Assembly (NCBI RefSeq): GCF_000472905.1
Contig: NZ_AXAR01000011.1
Location: forward strand, 57,139-117,187
Length of the DNA stretch: 60,049 nt
DNA from: Alicyclobacillus pomorum DSM 14955
GTDB lineage: Bacteria; Bacillota; Bacilli; Alicyclobacillales; Alicyclobacillaceae
Reading direction: 5' to 3'
The notes below the pieces were generated by a model, which had not been told where the DNA came from, did no database searches, and was given only the letters and a program-made list of their open reading frames with translations. This document shows positions 34,665 through 43,469 of the stretch, piece by piece; position 1 is the stretch's first letter, and every line of letters starts with the position of its first letter. A program made the translations under genes and the position numbers.

Positions 34665-35729
34665 ATGCATCGCGCGGGACAATCGAAATGGCTTGCGTTT
34701 CAAGTCGGCTGCACCTACGTGGGGACAGTGGTGGGAGCCGGTTTTGCTTCCGGACAAGAGATTTTTCAGTTTTTCGGACGCTATGGGAACTGGGGATTTC
34801 TATCCATTCTGCTATCCGTCGTGCTGTTTGCGTGGCTCGGGTACAAAGTGATGTATCTCGGGCATCGCCTACAGGCCCACTCTTACCGCGAGCTGAATGC
34901 GTTCTTGTTTGGCAGGACATTAGGAAGCGTATTCGACGTGGTTCTGGTATTGATGTTATTCGGTGTCACGGTTGCCATGCTGGCCGGTGCTGGGGCGCTC
35001 TTTCGTGAAAGTTTGCACGTGTCGTTCCAAGTCGGGGCCTTGCTGACACTCGCGATTACATACATCACCATCGTTCGCGGCATAAAGGGAATACTGGAAG
35101 CCAACACCGTGATTGTCCCTACCATGGTCTCCTTTGTTTTGTTCGCCGCCTTTGATGTCCTTCGGAAGTACGGTCTCCCCCACATCTGGAGCGCGGGCGC
35201 GATGCTGACGACGCACCATCCTCTCGTGAGTCTCATCTCAGGCGTCATGTACGCAGCCTTCAATATTGGGTTAGCAGCCGGCGTATTAATTCCACTGGGT
35301 GCCAACGTCAAAGACGTAGAGACGCTTCGACTGGGTGCATGTATGGGGGCAATCGCGCTTGGTAGCATGCTGTTGGCCGTGACATGTGCCTTGTTTGCTC
35401 ATTATCCGAAGGTGATGACTTTGGACATTCCTATGGCGTATGTGGCTTCACAGATTGGGCGGTACCTGCAGTGGGCGTTCCTGTTTGTTCTGTGGGGGGA
35501 GATCTATTCTACCTTGGTAGGCAATGTCTACAGTCTGGGTGCGCAATTTGGTATGCGCACACACCGTTCTTCCGCCATCGTGACGGGAGTCATTCTGGTC
35601 TTGGCGTACCTAGGTAGTCAGGTTGGATTCTCAACCATGGTGACATACGTGTACGGAGTGTTTAGTTGGATCAGTACCCTATTTGTCTTCGCGCTTGTGT
35701 GGCCGAGGGAAAAGTTGCCTGTCCCGTGA
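34665..35729 (+). CDS. YkvI-like membrane transporter-type protein
   Basis: A 354-residue protein with about ten membrane helices. The N-terminus has a LeuT-fold-like unwound helix, VGCTYVGTVVGAGFASGQEI. Further helices run through VLVLMLFGVTVAMLAGAGALF, TYITIVRGIKGILEANT and AAFNIGLAAGVLIPLG. This pattern matches the YkvI family of uncharacterised APC-superfamily-like proteins. The ATG follows AGGGGGT. It diverges from uppP and is followed by the YitT gene after 60 bases. Substrate unknown. Confidence 0.8.
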   Translation: MHRAGQSKWLAFQVGCTYVGTVVGAGFASGQEIFQFFGRYGNWGFLSILLSVVLFAWLGYKVMYLGHRLQAHSYRELNAFLFGRTLGSVFDVVLVLMLFGVTVAMLAGAGALFRESLHVSFQVGALLTLAITYITIVRGIKGILEANTVIVPTMVSFVLFAAFDVLRKYGLPHIWSAGAMLTTHHPLVSLISGVMYAAFNIGLAAGVLIPLGANVKDVETLRLGACMGAIALGSMLLAVTCALFAHYPKVMTLDIPMAYVASQIGRYLQWAFLFVLWGEIYSTLVGNVYSLGAQFGMRTHRSSAIVTGVILVLAYLGSQVGFSTMVTYVYGVFSWISTLFVFALVWPREKLPVP

Positions 35730-35744
35730 CCAGTTCCGTATAAT
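35715..35744 (+). promoter_or_regulatory. Sigma-A promoter of the YitT-family gene
   Basis: TTGCCT (35715-35720) and a perfect TATAAT (35739-35744) with an 18-base spacer. It overlaps the end of the upstream gene and lies 45 bases before the ATG. Confidence 0.65.
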
Positions 35745-35789
35745 GAGGCAACGTACAACTACGTTGTTTCAATCGGAGGAAGTTAAGAT

Positions 35790-36626
35790 ATGTTGCGGGA
35801 ATGGTGGAAGTGGGCATCCATCGTCTTAGGCAGTTTGGTCTATTCGGTAGGGCTGAACGCTTTTCTGGTCGCCAACCACCTTGCCGAAGGTGGTTTTGTC
35901 GGAATTTCCGTGCTGCTGCTATACAAATTCAAGTTGCCGCTCGGGGTCACGTTTCTTCTTTTGAACATACCTCTGTTGATTCCCGCATGGCGGCTGTTTG
36001 GACACGACTTTATCCTGCGCACCACAGTGGGCGTACTGGCTGTATCCTTGTTCAGCGCACTGACCGCTCGTCTTCAGTTGCCGACATCCGACCACCTCTT
36101 GGGCGCACTGTACGCCGGCGTCGTCACAGGCCTCGGTTTGGGTCTCATTTTTCGGGCCGGAGCGACAACGGGTGGTGCGGACATCATTGCGCGATTTGTT
36201 CGGCACTGGTACGGGCTCTCCATGGGCAAGACGCTGTTTTCAATCGACGTTGTGGTGATTGGGATTGGAGCCTGGGTGGTTGGTCGAGAGACTGCGATGT
36301 ATTCCCTCGTAGCACTCTTCGTGTCCAGTCGAGTGATTGATTTTGTCATTGAAGGTGTCAAGGCGGGCAAGGCCGTGCACATTATTTCGGACAAGTACGA
36401 GGACATCGTTCGCGACATTCACGAGATACTGAATCGAGGAACGACTCTGCTCGACGCCAGTGGTGGTTACACCGGAGAGGCCAAACGCGTGATCTACTGC
36501 GTGGTGTCGCGGGAAGAGGTTGGGCGCATTCAGCAAATTGTGCACGACATTGATCCTCGCGCCTTCGTCGTCGTAAACGATGTCCACGAAGTACTCGGAG
36601 AGGGCTTTACGTATCCCTCTCCGTAA
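35790..36626 (+). CDS. ypjC: YitT-family membrane protein (YpjC-like)
   Basis: A 278-residue protein: five or six membrane helices of the YitT domain (SIVLGSLVYSVGLNAFLVANHLAEGG...; GLIFRAGATTGGADIIARF) then a cytoplasmic DUF2179 domain (about 190-275, with KAVHIISDKYEDIVRDIHEI, LLDASGGYTGEAKRVIYCVVSREE and DPRAFVVVNDVHEVLGEGF). The length and domain order match B. subtilis YpjC/YitT proteins, and B. subtilis places ypjC between ypjD and qcrC. GGAGG lies ten bases before the ATG. Function unknown. Confidence 0.88.
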   Translation: MLREWWKWASIVLGSLVYSVGLNAFLVANHLAEGGFVGISVLLLYKFKLPLGVTFLLLNIPLLIPAWRLFGHDFILRTTVGVLAVSLFSALTARLQLPTSDHLLGALYAGVVTGLGLGLIFRAGATTGGADIIARFVRHWYGLSMGKTLFSIDVVVIGIGAWVVGRETAMYSLVALFVSSRVIDFVIEGVKAGKAVHIISDKYEDIVRDIHEILNRGTTLLDASGGYTGEAKRVIYCVVSREEVGRIQQIVHDIDPRAFVVVNDVHEVLGEGFTYPSP

Positions 36627-36679
36627 TCAGCTGTGATGACCGATTCGAAAAATTCTACTCGAGCGCTTCAACAAGATGA

Positions 36680-36717
36680 GATGAGGCCTGCACGCGACAT
36701 ACGCTGCAGGCCTCATC
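36680..36717. terminator. Bidirectional terminator between ypjC and qcrC
   Basis: A perfect 13-base-pair stem (36680-36692 with 36705-36717) between the converging genes. T runs are weak on both sides. Confidence 0.7.
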
Positions 36718-36734
36718 GTATTGAAAACGCGAGA

Positions 36735-37496
36735 TTATCCCTTTTGCTTAGACAGCCAGTCGACGACTTTCTGAACGTCGGCGTCGCTGGACAAGGTCCC
36801 GTTCTTGGGCATTCCGCCGGACGGGTTGTTGACGAATTGCTTCAGTTTCGTCGCATCCCAGTACTTGCCGATGGCGTAAATCGGAGGTCCCATTCCACCT
36901 TCACCGGACTTGCCGTGGCAGTTCGCGCACGTTTGTTCAAACAACTTGTAGCCAGGCATATTGGTATCTACCAAGTGAATCTGGGAAGCCGAAATCTTTG
37001 GTAATGCCGGCAACCCTGCGGACGCCTTGCCACTCGCAGCGTCTACCTCCGCCTGGTGTTGAACGGCCGCTTCGTTGGTTAGCCAAATGGTGAGCAGCGT
37101 TGTGAGCACCATGGCGCCGGTGGCCAGAGGTCGTTTGTAGGGGTGTCGCGCCTTGGAAGTATCCAGCCAGGGGGCGAACAACAGCAACAGCGAGGCAACC
37201 ATCGGGACCAACACCGTTCCAACGACGATATCGGAACCCGGATAATACTTTAAGATTTGATAGAGAAACAAAAAGTACCAGTCCGGAACCGGAATGAACG
37301 ACGTATCATCCGGGTTGGCCTTGTCGCCGAGGTCCACCGGATTGAACACAATCCAGAGCATGAAGGACAACAGAAACACGGATCCGACAATCCATTCCTT
37401 CAACAGGAAGTTTGGAAAAAACGGCTCCGTACCGGGGTTCTTCAGATGGTGATGACGATACCTGGGCGTGCCAGGAATCCGTTCGCCTCCCGCCAT
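36735..37496 (-). CDS. qcrC: Menaquinol:cytochrome c reductase, cytochrome b/c subunit
   Basis: A 253-residue subunit fusing a subunit IV-like part to a cytochrome c. Three membrane helices (about 35-52, 92-110, 125-141) surround the Qo-site motif PDWYF (71-75, in place of PEWY). The C-terminal cytochrome c has the CANCH heme site (190-194) and the axial Met in GGMPKNGTLS. This b/c architecture is that of Bacillus QcrC. It is 56 bases downstream of qcrB and ends at the terminator at 36680-36717. Confidence 0.95.
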   Translation of the reverse strand: MAGGERIPGTPRYRHHHLKNPGTEPFFPNFLLKEWIVGSVFLLSFMLWIVFNPVDLGDKANPDDTSFIPVPDWYFLFLYQILKYYPGSDIVVGTVLVPMVASLLLLFAPWLDTSKARHPYKRPLATGAMVLTTLLTIWLTNEAAVQHQAEVDAASGKASAGLPALPKISASQIHLVDTNMPGYKLFEQTCANCHGKSGEGGMGPPIYAIGKYWDATKLKQFVNNPSGGMPKNGTLSSDADVQKVVDWLSKQKG

Positions 37497-37552
37497 TCCA
37501 CACCCTCCTTAGCCGTACTCTGCGCCTCGCGCGCTTGCCTCTGCCGCACCGA

Positions 37553-38224
37553 TTACAGCGGACCAGCAATGTGTTGAGAGCGAATCATGATAAAGTGCAG
37601 GGCCAACAACACAAGCAGTGCGGCAGGCAGGAAGAATACGTGAATTGCAAAAAACCTCGTCAATGTGAGAGCGCCCACCGTGTGACTTCCCAGCAGCAAG
37701 GTTTGGATATATGGCCCAACCCACGGAATGGACCCTGCGATTTGACTACCCACGGCGGTCGCCCAGTACGCCTTCTGGTCCCATGGCAGCAGGTAACCGG
37801 TAAAACCGAAAGCAAGTACAACGAAGAAAATCAGTACGCCGACGACCCAGTTGAGCTCACGAGGAGCCTTGTACGCCCCTGTGAAAAACACGCGAAGCAT
37901 GTGTAAGAACATCATGACAATAACCAAGCTGGCTCCCCAGAAGTGCATTCCGCGCACGACATTTCCAAGAAGTACTTCGTCCGTGATGTATTTGACGCTG
38001 TACCACGCATTCGTGATGTCGGGCGTGTAATACATCGCGAGGAACATACCGGAGAGGATCTGTGTTGTAATGACCAGAAACGTCAATCCACCGAAGCAGT
38101 ACACGAACGCAGACATCTTCACCGCTGGATTCACGTGGGCCGGAACCTCGTGATCCGCCATGTCGCGCCACAGCGGTGTTACGTTGAGCCGCTCGTCAAT
38201 CCAGTCGTAGGCTTTTTTCAACAT
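37553..38224 (-). CDS. qcrB: Menaquinol:cytochrome c reductase, cytochrome b6 subunit
   Basis: A 223-residue four-helix cytochrome b6. Two heme-ligating His pairs are visible in MHFWGASLVIVMMFLHMLRVF and IHVFFLPAALLVLLALHF, with the b6-type spacing in the second. C43 in VYCFGG corresponds to the Cys that binds the extra heme c in b6-type proteins. AGGTGA lies nine bases before the ATG. The gene that normally precedes it, qcrA for the Rieske protein, is not present. Instead there is a 599-base region with a strong promoter. Confidence 0.95.
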   Translation of the reverse strand: MLKKAYDWIDERLNVTPLWRDMADHEVPAHVNPAVKMSAFVYCFGGLTFLVITTQILSGMFLAMYYTPDITNAWYSVKYITDEVLLGNVVRGMHFWGASLVIVMMFLHMLRVFFTGAYKAPRELNWVVGVLIFFVVLAFGFTGYLLPWDQKAYWATAVGSQIAGSIPWVGPYIQTLLLGSHTVGALTLTRFFAIHVFFLPAALLVLLALHFIMIRSQHIAGPL

Positions 38225-38562
38225 GTTACGTCATCACCTGCCCTGAGCGATTGCGTTGTTGCAGCGGTCCCGGCTGCCGTGCAGACCGCGCGTTCCGTGC
38301 ACTTCACAGCGGACGTGCGCATCGAGGGGCGACACAAGAGAGACAGCGGCCGGTTTTGAGCTGCAAGAGATGAGCCTGACTGTTCTAAAAATTTCGTACA
38401 TCTTCTTGGCGTTCGTCCATCACATGGCACCGATTCATGCATGGGTCGCCGGTCCGGCACGTCACCGCGATGGATGCCCTGGCGACGCCACAGATGAAAC
38501 GCTTCCACGAATATCATGGCTTCGTGCTCCCTCGCGCCAGAAACTCCGGAAACAGCGCTCAT
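38218..38562 (-). CDS. Unassigned ORF overlapping the qcrB start
   Basis: A 114-codon frame whose TGA (38218-38220) overlaps the region of the qcrB ATG, as for translationally coupled genes. It lies downstream of a strong promoter. The predicted protein is Arg- and Cys-rich (eight Cys, for example TPRRCTKF and RAVCTAAG), has no membrane segment and no Rieske CxHxGC or CPCHGS motif. The ribosome site is weak. It could be a chance frame in a long leader. I could not identify a family. Confidence 0.3.
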   Translation of the reverse strand: MSAVSGVSGAREHEAMIFVEAFHLWRRQGIHRGDVPDRRPMHESVPCDGRTPRRCTKFLEQSGSSLAAQNRPLSLLCRPSMRTSAVKCTERAVCTAAGTAATTQSLRAGDDVTC

Positions 38563-38678
38563 TCTCTTTTCTCTTCGTTTTTAAAGCAAGTGAACCTAGA
38601 TATGGCGCTGACCTCCGCCGACTCACCCATCTCTCGTCAAAATTCATATGTAGACGTGGCACCCACTGTATGTAAATC

Positions 38679-38708
38679 ATCATATCTTTCAGACGTTTCA
38701 TGTGTCAA
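38679..38708 (-). promoter_or_regulatory. Strong sigma-A promoter upstream of qcrB-qcrC
   Basis: TTGACA (38703-38708) and TATGAT (38679-38684) with an 18-base spacer on the minus strand. It would give a leader of about 450 bases before qcrB. The region 38225-38823 otherwise contains no recognisable gene. Confidence 0.8.
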
Positions 38709-38823
38709 GCAGTGCCTTGCGTCTCTATTGGATTCATCCATCTGTCCCAGTAGGGATGTCGGAGGTCGGAACCGCAGCACAACAGAAAAATGCTGTCACC
38801 GACGGAAATCGGAGGGCCCGTCC

Positions 38824-39408
38824 TCAGCTGGTGTGGTTTGGCGTTCCCTGCCACAAGTCTGACAGTTCACCGACCGCCCATTCCTCCAACGCGTCCAACA
38901 GTTTTCTTCCCTCGGCAGCCATGGCAGCAGTCATGGACTCAGGCATGCCGATGTCCTGGCGTGCTGGACTGTTCCAGTACTGCGGGCAGGCGAATGCAAG
39001 ATATGACCAGGCATCGGCGAGACGGTGTTCAGGGACCCGTCGCCGCAGCCACTGCCACCAGTCCAGGATGACGCAGTTTCGCCTCTCAGAAGGTTTCCAC
39101 GCGTCTTGCACCAACGTGCGGTCTGTGAACCACAGCACGTATTTCAACGGATGAAACCACGCTTTGGGCAGCGCAGAAACCATGTCCAGGGATACCGGCG
39201 TCAGCAAGGTAGCACCTGCATCGAGATGGGTTGTGCGTCCTCCAAATCGCGCAAGGAGTCGTTGTGCCAGGTTTTCCACAATCCAAGCGCTCGCCGCGAA
39301 GGGCGCTGCAATGTCCAACGGTGCCGGTTCAAAAGAGGTGATGATGAGGGTGTCGACATACTCACGGTACGGCTCAAATTGGTGTGGCGTCAGATGTTGC
39401 ATCTGCAC
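38824..39408 (-). CDS. ypiF: YpiF-like protein (DUF2487)
   Basis: A 194-residue cytosolic protein. MQHLTPHQFEPYREYVDTLIITSFEP and the Trp-rich C-terminal half (VILDWWQWLRRRVPEHRLADAWSYL) fit DUF2487, and the position between ypiB and the qcr genes matches B. subtilis ypiF. GTG start five bases after GGGGGAG, with an in-frame ATG two codons later. The role is unknown. Its association with the bc-type complex genes is conserved, so a role in its biogenesis is conceivable. Confidence 0.8.
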   Translation of the reverse strand: MQMQHLTPHQFEPYREYVDTLIITSFEPAPLDIAAPFAASAWIVENLAQRLLARFGGRTTHLDAGATLLTPVSLDMVSALPKAWFHPLKYVLWFTDRTLVQDAWKPSERRNCVILDWWQWLRRRVPEHRLADAWSYLAFACPQYWNSPARQDIGMPESMTAAMAAEGRKLLDALEEWAVGELSDLWQGTPNHTS

Positions 39409-39552
39409 AGGGACTCCCCCATTCAGGTCGTCGGAGCTATGTACAGAGTAACATGCGCCAATCGGGGCGACAAATCGCGGTACAACAATAGCGAGTCACA
39501 ACAGTCCACCAGACTGGCTCTCCGCGATGTTGTCATATGCGGAACACATCAA

Positions 39553-39583
39553 CAACCCCTTCGCAGTGGTTGCGAGGGGGTTG
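39553..39583 (-). terminator. Terminator between ypiB and ypiF
   Basis: The stem CAACCCCCTCGCA / TGCGAAGGGGTTG (39571-39583 with 39553-39565) has a five-base loop and one unpaired position. T content after it is low, so it may only attenuate transcription into ypiF. Confidence 0.55.
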
Positions 39584-39598
39584 ATCAGGTCAAGTGCG

Positions 39599-40162
39599 TC
39601 ATCCTACAGGCAGCGACAATGCGTCAAAGTCGATAAGTTTGCGACTGGCTTCATAAAACGCCTGGCGATCACCGAGGTCGAGTGCGCGGTTGACTTCTTC
39701 CATGAGCATCTCCCGCTGGTAACTTCGTACTGCCTGGTCAATCACCCATTCCGCTTGCATCGTGATTAACTCTCGGACCGCCGGCTCCAACTCGGCTGTA
39801 ACCGTTTCCTCCAAGACGGAAGCATAGGCGGTGCTGGTCGTCCGGTCCTTGAAAAACAGCCCGACGTAAACGTCGTCGTCCGGGTGTTGATACAGGTCCA
39901 GGAACGCTTGTTCGACATCGGTAGACACCGGTTTGTTCCGGCGATAGTAGCGAAATGGTGCGACTTGGACACACGTAGTGGACACGACAATGACACGCGG
40001 CAGTTGACGGAAGTTTTCGACGAAATGGACTCTGCGCAGTAAGTTTTCCCGTGTCATCATGTAGCGCAGGAGCATTTCCGCCTCCCGGCTTTGCAACTGG
40101 TAGTTGCCCAGGAACCAACGCAGAAAGTGTTTCTTTTCGGCGACCGTTACAGTATTGCCCAT
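39599..40162 (-). CDS. ypiB: UPF0302 family protein YpiB
   Basis: A 187-residue protein with the UPF0302 domain, EKKHFLRWFLGNYQLQSREAEMLLRYM and FVENFRQLPRVIVVSTTCVQVAPFRYYR, followed by a short IDEAL-like C-terminal part (about 145-187, VRSYQREMLMEEVNRALDLGDRQAFYEASRKL). IDEAL domains bind other proteins, for example in competence or proteolysis adaptors. The ATG is preceded by GGAGGAG. Order ypiB-ypiF-qcr as in B. subtilis. Confidence 0.9.
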   Translation of the reverse strand: MGNTVTVAEKKHFLRWFLGNYQLQSREAEMLLRYMMTRENLLRRVHFVENFRQLPRVIVVSTTCVQVAPFRYYRRNKPVSTDVEQAFLDLYQHPDDDVYVGLFFKDRTTSTAYASVLEETVTAELEPAVRELITMQAEWVIDQAVRSYQREMLMEEVNRALDLGDRQAFYEASRKLIDFDALSLPVG

Positions 40163-40352
40163 AGCCGTCTCCTCCCTGAGTGGCCGAAGCCCATTGTCCC
40201 AAGATTGAGAATATCCGCACCTACACCGGCAACCAGCAGAAGTAAGAATGCTTTGAGTATTCTATTCGAGCGGACAGTCAAATTTTCCTGCACAACTGTC
40301 CATACTGTGGAACGATTTCAGAGATTGGGCTCTCTGTTCAGTACCCAACGGA
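40163..40352. other. Intergenic region upstream of ypiB
   Basis: 190 bases with no gene. A TTGACT (40276-40281, minus strand) could be the -35 of ypiB, with a weak TACTCA 16 bases on. No convincing terminator for the XPB pair is seen. Confidence 0.35.
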
Positions 40353-41741
40353 TCAACTCGTCAGGGTATCGTCTTCCACCGCTCGCTCTGCACGCATGAC
40401 CCGGTCCCACTCCTCCAGCGTACGCTCGACATTGCCTGGCACGGGTGTTTGCGAGTAGGTCTGCAAGAAGTCGAGCCAGGCTGTGAGTGACTTGCCTGCC
40501 GCAACTCCTTTTTGGACCGATTCTTCCGTCATTCGGTAGACTCGAATGACCCCCGCCTGTCGTAACTCGGTGAACATTGACAATTCGGCAGTGATCATCG
40601 GCTGATCCGTTGTGACGACAATCTCAAAGTTCGGTTGCACGATGAGGATACGTTGTTTCTCCTTCGCTTGGTCCGGAATGACCGGTAAAGCGTCCGGTGT
40701 TAGCAATTGTTGACCAAGTTGAGTGATTTGAAACCACTCTCGCCCACTTTCGTCGCTCCCAGTTCGAATCAGACCCAGATGCATCAACATCTTGAGTATT
40801 CTTGTTTTCCAGACCTGGTGTTGTTCGTCGTAGTAGTAGGGTTGCACAAGGTCGGACAAGGCCGTCAACATGCCGTCACTGCAGGTCCACTTGCGTGCAG
40901 CGTGTGCAATGAGCTGCGCCACCTGAGGCAGTCGTTTGATAGGGCGGCGATATGTCGACATGTAGAACCGCACGAGCGCTCGTTGCCTATCCAGCATATC
41001 GAGGCCTGCCCAGGCCGCCACGCCGTCAGCCAGGCGAAGCAGGCCATCGTTATCCTCGCTGATCAAGTTTGCATGGTAGGCGTAGTCGTACAACAAAGCG
41101 AACCTGTCCGGATAATCGTGAAATCTTCTCCCGTAACCGAACCTCCACCCGCTTTGCAAGGGTTCTTCAGGCACTTCGAGTAATTCCAGAATCTGTGTCA
41201 GATTCCGCTTGTATATGCTGCCGTCCGTGGTCAATCGAACATCGTGGTTGCGGACGTATTCCAGGAACACATCGACGTCGCGCACCATGGCGTGCCCTTC
41301 CTCCTGGTACAGAAGTGGTCCGTCGTCCATGGTTTCCAATTGTTTGGAGAAGCGTTGCACCATGACTCCGCGGATCTTGCTTTGCAGCTCTTCGGGCACG
41401 CAATAGAGTAGTCGGCCCCCATACCGGGTGGTCGGAAACAACCAGCCCTCCTGTACCGCCTTGTCGAGGGCGTTGTCGGCCCCTTGGCCCTGCAAGACGC
41501 CCACGAGTTCCTCCTGGGAGAACGTCCGACGCTGTTCCAGGCTCAGACGGAGCATGGCGTACTCTCTTCCGTGGACCCAGGTTTCCATGTGCTCTTGAAG
41601 GAACGCCGACGACTGAAAGGTGTACAAAATTTCCTGCAGCAACGACAGTTTTGAGTGTCGTGAGCAGCGCAAGTCGTAGCGCTCAGCAATGGCCCTTAAT
41701 GTAGATATATCAGCGGTGTTGAGACACTCGGCCAACTTCAT
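40353..41741 (-). CDS. XPB/Ssl2 N-terminal-like helicase companion protein
   Basis: A 462-residue soluble protein of winged-helix-like repeats and a conserved C-terminal block (KQRILIVQPNFEIVVTTDQPMITAELSMF, then YRMTEESVQKGVAAG) found in the helicase-associated/XPB-Ssl2 N-terminal domain family. The start is the ATG at 41741 after GGAGGAAA. It lies 69 bases downstream of the XPB helicase gene. In mycobacteria a related gene pair, Rv0861c and Rv0862c, is also adjacent. Probably a partner or regulator of the helicase. It has no ATPase motif. Confidence 0.82.
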   Translation of the reverse strand: MKLAECLNTADISTLRAIAERYDLRCSRHSKLSLLQEILYTFQSSAFLQEHMETWVHGREYAMLRLSLEQRRTFSQEELVGVLQGQGADNALDKAVQEGWLFPTTRYGGRLLYCVPEELQSKIRGVMVQRFSKQLETMDDGPLLYQEEGHAMVRDVDVFLEYVRNHDVRLTTDGSIYKRNLTQILELLEVPEEPLQSGWRFGYGRRFHDYPDRFALLYDYAYHANLISEDNDGLLRLADGVAAWAGLDMLDRQRALVRFYMSTYRRPIKRLPQVAQLIAHAARKWTCSDGMLTALSDLVQPYYYDEQHQVWKTRILKMLMHLGLIRTGSDESGREWFQITQLGQQLLTPDALPVIPDQAKEKQRILIVQPNFEIVVTTDQPMITAELSMFTELRQAGVIRVYRMTEESVQKGVAAGKSLTAWLDFLQTYSQTPVPGNVERTLEEWDRVMRAERAVEDDTLTS

Positions 41742-41810
41742 GGTATTTCCTCCTCGCTTCGGGGGCCTCGACGGTCGCCACTGGCGACAAGCCACCTCGC
41801 TCTAAGTCCC

Positions 41811-43469
41811 TCACTTCTGCACCCCGGCGACGTGCACACTCCCTAATATTTCCTCGGCGTCCATGACGTCGTAGGCATACCCCTGCTCCACGAGATACAA
41901 CTGTCGGTGTTTTGCAGTTCTCTCCTCAACGGTGTTCTTGCTGACCAGCGTGTAAAACACACCTTCTTTGGTGTGTGGTCGCAACAGCCGGCCCAATCGC
42001 TGCGCTTCTTCCTGACGCGATCCGAACAACCCTGACACCTGGACGGCAACCGATGCGCACGGGATATCCACTGCCATGTTGGCAATGCGGGACAGGACAA
42101 TCTGGCGAATCTGCCCGGACCTGAATTGTTCCAGCCACTGCTCGCGTTCTGGCTGCGGCGTCTGGCCGCTGACCATGGGGCAGTGCAGCTCGGCAGCCAA
42201 TGTCTGCAACGACTCCAAGTAATGGCCTATGACCATTGCGCTCTCCCCAGGGTGCTTCGCCAACAGTGCGCGCACAACGGACACTTTGGCCGGGTTGAGT
42301 GCCGCAATCTTGTGTCGTTCCCGGACACTCGCTCGCTCGTACAACGCCGCATCCGCGGCAGATAACGGCACGTGTACTTCCACACAGCGAACCGCAGCCA
42401 GGTATCCCGCCTGTTCCAGTTGTTTCCACGGCACTTCGAAGACCTTGCTGCCAATGAGGCTGAACACGTCAGCTTCTGCACCGTCTTCTCGGACGAGGGT
42501 AGCGGTCAGCCCAAGCCTTCGCGCTCCTTGCAGGTCCGCTGCCAGCCGAAACAAGGGCGCAGGCAGCATGTGTACTTCGTCGTACACCACGATACCCCAC
42601 GGGTGTCCAGTCAATCGCCTCAGGTGTTCCCGTTCGCCGCTCCGCTTCTTCGCCGCAACCTTTTGGTACGTGGTAATCGTGATGGGCGCTAGCGGTCGGT
42701 TCGCGTGATACAGAGCAACGTCGTCGTCCGTGAGCGTGGTCCGCTCCAGCAATTCCTTTTGCCACTGTTTCGCGGATGTGTCGCTGGGCGTCAAAACCAG
42801 TGCGTGCCGTCCAAGGGCCTGAATGATGGCGATGCCCACGATGGTCTTCCCCGCCCCACACGGGAGTACGACCACACCGCTCTGGTCCCGCGTGTTCGCA
42901 TAGAATTGCTCCACGGCGGCCCACTGGTAATCCCGCAATTGGGTCCGTCCATCCCACGAAAAAGAGATAGCCGGTGCGTCCTGATAACCGACGTTGTCGC
43001 GTACCGGCCATCCTGCGCTGGCCAGTATCTGCTTCACCTCTGCCCGACAGCCCGCTGAAAACACAAGCCCATCGCCGTCGTCGGAGAGGGCGAGTTCGCG
43101 CACGGCCGGAACGGCTCTGGCTGCATCGAGGTCTGCGCTACATCCACGCAGCACAATGCGTCCACGCGCCCCTTGATGCAACGCCAACCTGCCCCACTTG
43201 GACATTTCTCCAGCAATCAATTGCTGCAGTGCATAAGGAATCGGATGGGCCGCATACTGACGTAAAAACGCGAGTACCTGGCGGGCGGTTTTGCCTGTAG
43301 ACGCGGCCTGCCACAGCGAGATGGGGCGCACCTGGTAGACGTGGATGGGATCCAGGCGCTGAACGAGGTCGGAAAAAGCCATGAGGTCCGCACGAGCGGC
43401 GTCATAGTCCGGGTTGTCCGACTGAACCAACAGCGTGCCGTCACCCTGAACGTACAACAATCCAGTCAC
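41811..43469 (-). CDS. Bacterial XPB-type DNA repair helicase
   Basis: A 552-residue 3'-5' DNA helicase of the XPB/ERCC3 type. An N-terminal DRD-like part (GRLALHQGARGRIVLRG) precedes LRDYQWAAVEQFY. Then Walker A CGAGKT (in VVVLPCGAGKTIVG), DEVH (VVYDEVHMLPAPLF), LGLTATLVREDGAE with the XPB RED motif, and the C-terminal RecA half with MVIGHYLESLQTLAAEL and EEAQRLGRLLRP. GTG start six bases after GGAGG. It occupies, with its companion, the place of ypiA between aroA and ypiB. Nucleotide excision repair or transcription-coupled roles are inferred from family members. Confidence 0.92.
   Translation of the reverse strand: MTGLLYVQGDGTLLVQSDNPDYDAARADLMAFSDLVQRLDPIHVYQVRPISLWQAASTGKTARQVLAFLRQYAAHPIPYALQQLIAGEMSKWGRLALHQGARGRIVLRGCSADLDAARAVPAVRELALSDDGDGLVFSAGCRAEVKQILASAGWPVRDNVGYQDAPAISFSWDGRTQLRDYQWAAVEQFYANTRDQSGVVVLPCGAGKTIVGIAIIQALGRHALVLTPSDTSAKQWQKELLERTTLTDDDVALYHANRPLAPITITTYQKVAAKKRSGEREHLRRLTGHPWGIVVYDEVHMLPAPLFRLAADLQGARRLGLTATLVREDGAEADVFSLIGSKVFEVPWKQLEQAGYLAAVRCVEVHVPLSAADAALYERASVRERHKIAALNPAKVSVVRALLAKHPGESAMVIGHYLESLQTLAAELHCPMVSGQTPQPEREQWLEQFRSGQIRQIVLSRIANMAVDIPCASVAVQVSGLFGSRQEEAQRLGRLLRPHTKEGVFYTLVSKNTVEERTAKHRQLYLVEQGYAYDVMDAEEILGSVHVAGVQK

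Noticed and set aside
38437-38862. Plus-strand frame of 141 codons in the qcr leader and ypiF
   Set aside because: Antisense to ypiF end and to the promoter; no ribosome site or recognisable domain.
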